A stretch of DNA of 11,969 nt from an uncultured Bacteroidales bacterium (lineage in GTDB: Bacteria > Bacteroidota > Bacteroidia > Bacteroidales > Paludibacteraceae), in assembly GCA_937907165.1 (NCBI GenBank), contig CALCUH010000211.1, positions 1-11,969 of the forward strand, read 5' to 3'. Below, piece by piece: positions 8,131 through 11,969 of the stretch (the first letter of the stretch is position 1; every line of letters starts with the position of its first letter). The position numbers were made by a program, and so were the translations under genes. Below the pieces are notes generated by a model. That model had not been told where the DNA came from, ran no database searches, and saw only the letters and a program-made list of their open reading frames with translations.

Positions 8131-8802
8131 ATGAATAAAAATAGTAATGTTTATACTATCATCTATGCTTCGGTAATGGTGATTATCGTGGCATTCCTCT
8201 TGGCTTTCGTCTCTTCTTCGTTGAAGGAAAGACAAGACAAGAATGTGGAGTTGGATAAGATGAAACAAATTCTTTCCTCTCTGAATGTCTCCGCTGACGA
8301 GATGAGTGATCCTGAGGCTGCTTATGCTAAATATGTGAAAGCTGACCAACTTCTTGACATGGACGGAAACGTGATTTCTGAGAATGGTGGTTTCGCTATC
8401 GAGTCTAAAAAGATCGCAGAGGAGCTTCCTTTGTATGTCTGTGACGTGAACGGTGAGACGAAATATGTCGCTCCTTTGTATGGCGCAGGTCTTTGGGGTC
8501 CTATTTGGGGATATATCAGTTTCAACGCCGACAAGAAGACGGTGTTCGGAACCTATTTCTCCCACGAGGGTGAAACTCCGGGTTTGGGTGCTGAGATCAC
8601 TACTCCTGCATTCCAATCAAGATTCGAGGGCAAAACTTTGCAGGAGAATGGTAATGTGAAGATTTCTGTCGTGAAGAACGGCAAAGTGTCTGATGATTCT
8701 TGCGAGGTGGATGGTATCACAGGTGGTACGATCACTTCTAAGGGTGTCAACGCTATGTTGCACGACTGCTTGTCTAAGTATGCTAACTTTTTTAACAAAT
8801 AA
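8131..8802 (+). CDS. nqrC: Na+-translocating NADH:quinone oxidoreductase subunit C
   Basis: Subunit with one N-terminal membrane helix (about residues 7-28, VYTIIYASVMVIIVAFLLAF) and a soluble domain that holds a covalent FMN and passes electrons toward NqrB. It is 223 residues, slightly shorter than the proteobacterial form. Family blocks include APLYGAGLWGPIWGYI and SHEGETPGLGAEI. The flavin attachment motif is TGGT (T197-T200) followed by IT, so T200 is the predicted phosphoester site. The ATG at 8131 precedes the helix directly. It lies 20 bp after nqrB and 11 bp before nqrD. FMN attachment needs an ApbE-type flavin transferase, which is not encoded in this window. Confidence 0.97.
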   Translation: MNKNSNVYTIIYASVMVIIVAFLLAFVSSSLKERQDKNVELDKMKQILSSLNVSADEMSDPEAAYAKYVKADQLLDMDGNVISENGGFAIESKKIAEELPLYVCDVNGETKYVAPLYGAGLWGPIWGYISFNADKKTVFGTYFSHEGETPGLGAEITTPAFQSRFEGKTLQENGNVKISVVKNGKVSDDSCEVDGITGGTITSKGVNAMLHDCLSKYANFFNK

Positions 8803-8807
8803 GGAGG
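8801..8807 (+). promoter_or_regulatory. Strong Shine-Dalgarno before nqrD
   Basis: AAGGAGG, a near-perfect anti-16S complement, begins in the nqrC stop codon and sits 6 bases before the nqrD ATG at 8814. The other genes here have A/T-rich leaders without such a site, so it fixes the nqrD start and stands out. Confidence 0.75.
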
Positions 8808-8813
8808 TTCGGT

Positions 8814-9458
8814 ATGGATTTATTTTCTAAGAAAAACAAAGAGACTTTTATGACTCCTCTTTGGGGTAACAACCCTGTCGCTACTCAGGTGTTGGGTATC
8901 TGTTCCGCATTGGCCGTTACTTCCAAGTTGGAGCCTGCCTTGGTGATGGGTCTTTCCGTGACTATCATCGTGGCTATCGCTAATGTGGTGATTTCATTGA
9001 TGCGTAACACGATTCCTAATCGTATCCGTATCATCGTTCAATTGGTTGTGGTGGCCGCTTTGGTGACCATCGTGAGCCAAGTGTTGAAGGCTTTCGCTTA
9101 TGACGTCAGCGTGCAACTCTCCGTATATGTCGGTTTGATTATCACAAACTGTATCCTGATGGGTCGTTTGGAGGCTTTCGCAATGTCTAACGGTCCTTGG
9201 GAGTCTTTCTTGGATGGTCTCGGCAATGGTTTGGGCTACGCCCTCATCTTGGTTATCGTTGGTTTCATCCGTGAGCTTTTGGGTTCCGGAACACTGCTCA
9301 ACTTCCGAATCATCCCTGAATGCGCGTATGTGGAGAACGGCGGATTCTATTTGAACAATGGTTTGATGGTTTTGCCTCCTATGGCTTTGATCATCTTGGC
9401 TTGCGTCATCTGGTTCCAACGCTCTAAGAATCCTGATTTGCAGGAGAAGAACAATTAA
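8814..9458 (+). CDS. nqrD: Na+-translocating NADH:quinone oxidoreductase subunit D
   Basis: Integral membrane subunit, homologous to NqrE and to RnfE. With NqrE it forms the intramembrane pair that holds an iron-sulfur centre between NqrF and NqrC. It has 214 residues and about six hydrophobic helices. The conserved cysteines are C30 (in LGICSALAV) and C113 (in ITNCILMGRLEAFA), matching Vibrio cholerae C29 and C112. The N-terminus before the first helix is hydrophilic and lysine-rich (FSKKNKETF). The start is fixed by the AAGGAGG site. RnfE is an alternative by similarity, but the nqrA, nqrB and nqrF neighbours decide for Nqr. Confidence 0.97.
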   Translation: MDLFSKKNKETFMTPLWGNNPVATQVLGICSALAVTSKLEPALVMGLSVTIIVAIANVVISLMRNTIPNRIRIIVQLVVVAALVTIVSQVLKAFAYDVSVQLSVYVGLIITNCILMGRLEAFAMSNGPWESFLDGLGNGLGYALILVIVGFIRELLGSGTLLNFRIIPECAYVENGGFYLNNGLMVLPPMALIILACVIWFQRSKNPDLQEKNN

Positions 9459-9478
9459 TTCCCTAAAAGAGTAAAGAA

Positions 9479-10075
9479 ATGGAATATTTAAGTTTATTTG
9501 TAAAGTCCATCTTCGTGGACAATATGATTTTCGCCTACTTCTTGGGAATGTGTTCCTATTTAGCAGTGTCGAAAAATGTGAAGACCGCTCTCGGTTTGGG
9601 AGCTGCCGTTACATTCGTGTTGTTGGTGACTGTTCCTGTCAACTATTGTTTGGAGAACTACGTGTTGGCTCCTAACGCGATTGTCGAGGGTGTGGATTTG
9701 AGCTTCTTGAGCTTCATCCTTTTCATCGCTGTCATAGCTGGTATCGTCCAAATCGTGGAAATGGCGGTGGAGAAATTCAGTCCGTCTTTGTATGCCTCAT
9801 TGGGTATTTTCTTGCCTTTGATCGCTGTGAACTGCGCCATCATGGGTGCTAGCTTGTTCATGCAACAAAGACATTTCGAGAATATCGGTGAAGCTTCCGT
9901 ATATGCTTTGGGTTCAGGTATCGGATGGCTTTTGGCTATCGTCGCTTTGGCCGCTATCCGTGAGAAGTTGTCTTACTCAAACGTTCCCGCACCTCTTCGC
10001 GGCTTGGGTATCACCTTCATCACTGTAGGTCTGATGGCTATGGCATTTATGTGTTTCTCTGGTTTAACCATTTAA
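9479..10075 (+). CDS. nqrE: Na+-translocating NADH:quinone oxidoreductase subunit E
   Basis: Integral membrane partner of NqrD, 198 residues with about six helices, of inverted topology relative to NqrD in known structures. The cluster-binding cysteines are C25 (in FLGMCSYLAVSKN) and C119 (in AVNCAIMGASLFM), matching Vibrio cholerae C26 and C120. Other family marks are EMAVEKFSPSLYASLGIFLPL and AAIREKLSYSNVP. The start MEYLSLFVKSIFVDN is standard for the family. It lies 20 bp after nqrD and 18 bp before nqrF. RnfA is the closest relative outside Nqr. Confidence 0.97.
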   Translation: MEYLSLFVKSIFVDNMIFAYFLGMCSYLAVSKNVKTALGLGAAVTFVLLVTVPVNYCLENYVLAPNAIVEGVDLSFLSFILFIAVIAGIVQIVEMAVEKFSPSLYASLGIFLPLIAVNCAIMGASLFMQQRHFENIGEASVYALGSGIGWLLAIVALAAIREKLSYSNVPAPLRGLGITFITVGLMAMAFMCFSGLTI

Positions 10076-10093
10076 TATTAAGGAATATTTACA

Positions 10094-11362
10094 ATGGATG
10101 TAACGTTAATTTTAACAAGTATTGGAGTATTCCTTGTCATTATATTGGCTTTGGTTATACTCTTGCTCGTCGCCAAGAAATTCTTGGTTTCTTCCGGCGC
10201 GGCTAAAATCACCATCAACGGTGATAATGAAGTTGAGGTGGAGACTGGCTCTTCTTTGCTCTCTACCTTGGCTGAGAACGGAGTCCACTTGCCTTCCGCT
10301 TGCGGTGGTAAGGGTTCTTGCGGACAATGTAAATGCCAAGTCTTGGAAGGCGGTGGTGAAATCCTCGATTCCGAGAAGGGTCATTTCTCTCGTAAGGAGC
10401 AGATGAACCACTGGCGTTTGGGTTGCCAAACTAAGGTGAAGGGTGATATGACCATCAAGGTTCCTGAGTCTGTCATGGGCGTTAAGGAGTGGGAGTGCAC
10501 CGTCATCGGTAACAGAAACGTGGCCAGCTTCATCAAGGAGTTCAAGGTGGCTCTTCCTAAGGGTGAGCACATGGACTTCATCCCTGGTTCTTACGCTCAG
10601 ATCCGTATCCCTGAGTACGATATCAACTACAATGATTTCGACCGTAGCTTGATCGGTGATTTGTATGTTCCGACTTGGGAGAAGTTCGGTATCTTCGGTT
10701 TGCGCCAGAAGAACACTGAACCTACTATCCGTGCTTACTCTATGGCTAACTATCCGGACGAGGGTGATATCATCACTTTGACCGTTCGTATCGCTACGCC
10801 TCCGTTTAAGCCGAAACCGGAAGTCGGATTCCAAGACGTGCCTTGTGGTATCGCTTCTACTTATATCTTCAGTTTGAAACCGGGCGATAAGGTGATCATG
10901 TCTGGTCCTTATGGTGAGTTCCATCCAATCTTCGATTCTAAGCGTGAGATGATTTGGGTCGGTGGTGGTGCCGGTATGGCTCCTCTCCGCGCGCAGATTA
11001 TGCACATGTTGAAGACGTTGAAGACTACTGACCGTGAGATGCATTACTTCTATGGCGCTCGTGCCATCGATGAGGTGTTCTTTATGGAAGACTTCTTGGA
11101 AATGGAGAAGGAGTTCCCTAACTTCCACTTCCACTTGGCTCTCGACCGTCCGGATCCTAAGGCTGATAGCCTAGGCGTTAAGTATACGGCTGGTTTCATC
11201 GCTCCGGTTATGGGTGATACTTACTTGAAGCAACACGATGCTCCAGAGGACATCGAGTACTACTTGTGTGGACCTCCGATGATGGCGAAGACCGTAATCG
11301 ACTTGCTTCATAGCCTCGGTGTCGAGGATGATATGATTCACTTCGATAATTTCGGCGCATAA
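10094..11362 (+). CDS. nqrF: Na+-translocating NADH:quinone oxidoreductase subunit F
   Basis: Entry point of electrons: oxidises NADH through FAD and passes electrons to a 2Fe-2S centre. The 422-residue product has an N-terminal anchor helix (about 3-25). A ferredoxin domain follows with cysteines C70, C76, C79 and C111, the same numbering as Vibrio cholerae. The FAD domain has RAYSMANYP (R213 onward), and the NADH domain has GGGAGMAPLR (290 onward), YGARAIDEVFF and YLCGPPMM (C392 within it). The C-terminus IHFDNFGA is typical. The protein is slightly longer than the proteobacterial form. This is the last gene of the operon; a strong terminator starts 40 bp after the stop. Confidence 0.98.
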   Translation: MDVTLILTSIGVFLVIILALVILLLVAKKFLVSSGAAKITINGDNEVEVETGSSLLSTLAENGVHLPSACGGKGSCGQCKCQVLEGGGEILDSEKGHFSRKEQMNHWRLGCQTKVKGDMTIKVPESVMGVKEWECTVIGNRNVASFIKEFKVALPKGEHMDFIPGSYAQIRIPEYDINYNDFDRSLIGDLYVPTWEKFGIFGLRQKNTEPTIRAYSMANYPDEGDIITLTVRIATPPFKPKPEVGFQDVPCGIASTYIFSLKPGDKVIMSGPYGEFHPIFDSKREMIWVGGGAGMAPLRAQIMHMLKTLKTTDREMHYFYGARAIDEVFFMEDFLEMEKEFPNFHFHLALDRPDPKADSLGVKYTAGFIAPVMGDTYLKQHDAPEDIEYYLCGPPMMAKTVIDLLHSLGVEDDMIHFDNFGA

Positions 11363-11402
11363 TGTGGGTTAAAGGACGTCGATTATTTCGTCGATAAGTA
11401 TT

Positions 11403-11440
11403 AAAAAAAACGCTCGTTTGTATGAACGAGCGTTTTTTTT
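11403..11440. terminator. Intrinsic terminator ending the nqr operon, probably bidirectional
   Basis: Perfect 16-bp inverted repeat: the left arm (11403-11418) is eight A then CGCTCGTT, the loop is 6 bases (11419-11424), and the right arm (11425-11440) is AACGAGCG then eight T. The A and T tracts on both sides allow termination in either direction. It follows the nqrF stop by 40 bp. Confidence 0.92.
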
Positions 11441-11542
11441 GTTTATGTACTTCACATTTTTCTGACAATCTATGGATTTGATATTTAAACAATCTAAATC
11501 CGATTATTGGTGTCCGCTAAACTAGAAAAGGCATACAAAAAC

Positions 11543-11577
11543 AATCCGCAAAGCCAGTAAATACGATGTTGCGGATT
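11543..11577. terminator. Hairpin downstream of the transposase remnant
   Basis: AATCCGCAA (11543-11551) pairs with TTGCGGATT (11569-11577) around a 17-base loop. On the + strand it runs straight into a T tract, as in an intrinsic terminator. On the - strand it is followed by G and five T, so it could also end the transposase transcript or shield the element from outside transcription. The long loop makes it weaker than the hairpin at 11403. Confidence 0.5.
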
Positions 11578-11597
11578 TTTTTTCGAAAAACAACCCC

Positions 11598-11969
11598 TCA
11601 ATCAAAGAGAGATGGCCACAAAGGAGGGAAAATATTCTCTTCAATAAGCTTGTCCCAGTCTTTTTCTGGCTCTTCAAGGAATGTGTAACAGTTGATGTAG
11701 TACATAAGCGTTATTCTTACAATTGTGGCTAATCCCGAAAAGCTCCAAGATTTGTTCTTGAAGCGCTTCTGGATGACCATAAGCAGGAGGTTTGCGATAA
11801 GTGTCACCCAAATCTGTATCTTAATGGCGTTCGCACTTTCACCGTAAAATTTCTCAGCGGGAAGTTCTGTTTCAATTGATTGAACAGGAGTTCTATCTCC
11901 CATCTTTTTCTATAGGGGATTTCTATAAATTGCTTTGTAGCGATTTTGAAAGTTTTGTCAGACAGATTG
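11598..11969 (-). pseudogene. IS4-family transposase, C-terminal part, frameshifted and cut by the window edge
   Basis: Read on the minus strand from the window edge, one frame (11968 down to about 11846) gives a segment containing YRKRWEIELLFNQLKQNFPL. This fits the IS4 YREK signature Y-x2-R-x3-E-x6-K exactly, so the catalytic glutamate of the DDE triad is present (codon 11891-11893). That frame stops at 11804-11806. The match continues in the -1 frame as FYGESANAIKIQIWVTLIANLL to the stop at 11598-11600, a typical C-terminal end for Bacteroidota IS4 transposases. One base is missing around the AAATTTT run at 11846-11852. The ATG at 11901 is not a real start: it lies inside the conserved motif in the wrong frame. 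The N-terminal part lies beyond the window. Most likely an inactive copy, unless the shift is programmed or a sequencing error. Confidence 0.85.

Larger units (their letters stand above)
11508..11969 (-). mobile_element. Partial IS4-family insertion sequence (3' part; left boundary uncertain)
   Basis: The transposase remnant at 11598-11969 shows that an insertion sequence enters from the right edge, its coding strand being minus. The element's outer end should lie between the terminator (11440) and the transposase stop (11598). A plausible end is near GGTGTCCGCTAAACT (about 11509-11523), but the opposite inverted repeat and the target duplication lie outside the window, so this boundary is a guess. 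Confidence 0.45.

Noticed and set aside
10112..11134. Long open frame (340 codons) antisense to nqrF
   Set aside because: Fully inside nqrF, whose cofactor motifs are intact. The antisense product has no recognisable domain, and the frame is a by-product of codon use.
11403..11577. CRISPR-like or other repeat array in the two nearby hairpins
   Set aside because: The two hairpins differ in sequence, there is no regular spacing, and each is explained as a terminator-type structure.
11901..11903. ATG as start of a 101-residue minus-strand protein
   Set aside because: This ATG lies inside the conserved YREK segment in the shifted frame; the true gene continues upstream past the window edge in another frame.

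Overview
The window reads as an ordinary chromosomal stretch of a Bacteroidota bacterium, most likely order Bacteroidales. Three things point there: a fused lpxC-fabZ gene, a Bacteroides-type promoter (TAnnTTTG -7 element) before lpxD, and mostly A/T-rich leaders without Shine-Dalgarno sequences. The protein sequences also fit that group. Genus cannot be settled from the sequence alone. Eleven intact genes lie on the + strand with short gaps, followed by a broken insertion-sequence gene on the - strand at the right edge.

Region 1 (77-2151): pyrF (last step of UMP synthesis) followed 17 bp later by a gene for an HD-domain phosphohydrolase of the SAMHD1/YwfO type, probably acting on nucleotides. 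Region 2 (about 2221-5505): a promoter, then lpxD, the lpxC-fabZ fusion and lpxA. These encode the three early acylation and deacylation steps of lipid A synthesis plus the fatty-acid dehydratase that competes for the same 3-hydroxyacyl-ACP pool. Region 3 (5533-11362): a complete nqrABCDEF operon for the sodium-pumping NADH:quinone oxidoreductase. All visible cofactor residues are present: the four ferredoxin cysteines in NqrF, two cysteines each in NqrD and NqrE, and the flavinylation threonines in NqrB and NqrC. The operon ends at a strong 16-bp hairpin terminator. No terminator separates lpxA from nqrA (27 bp apart), so read-through is possible.

Region 4 (about 11441-11969): a gene-poor stretch with a second hairpin, then the 3' part of an IS4-family transposase gene on the - strand. 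It carries the YREK signature but is split by a -1 frameshift and runs off the window.

I found no undescribed system. The points most worth a check are the TTG start of nqrB, the frameshift site in the transposase (which happens to match a slippery heptamer), and the physical coupling of the lipid A and Nqr genes.
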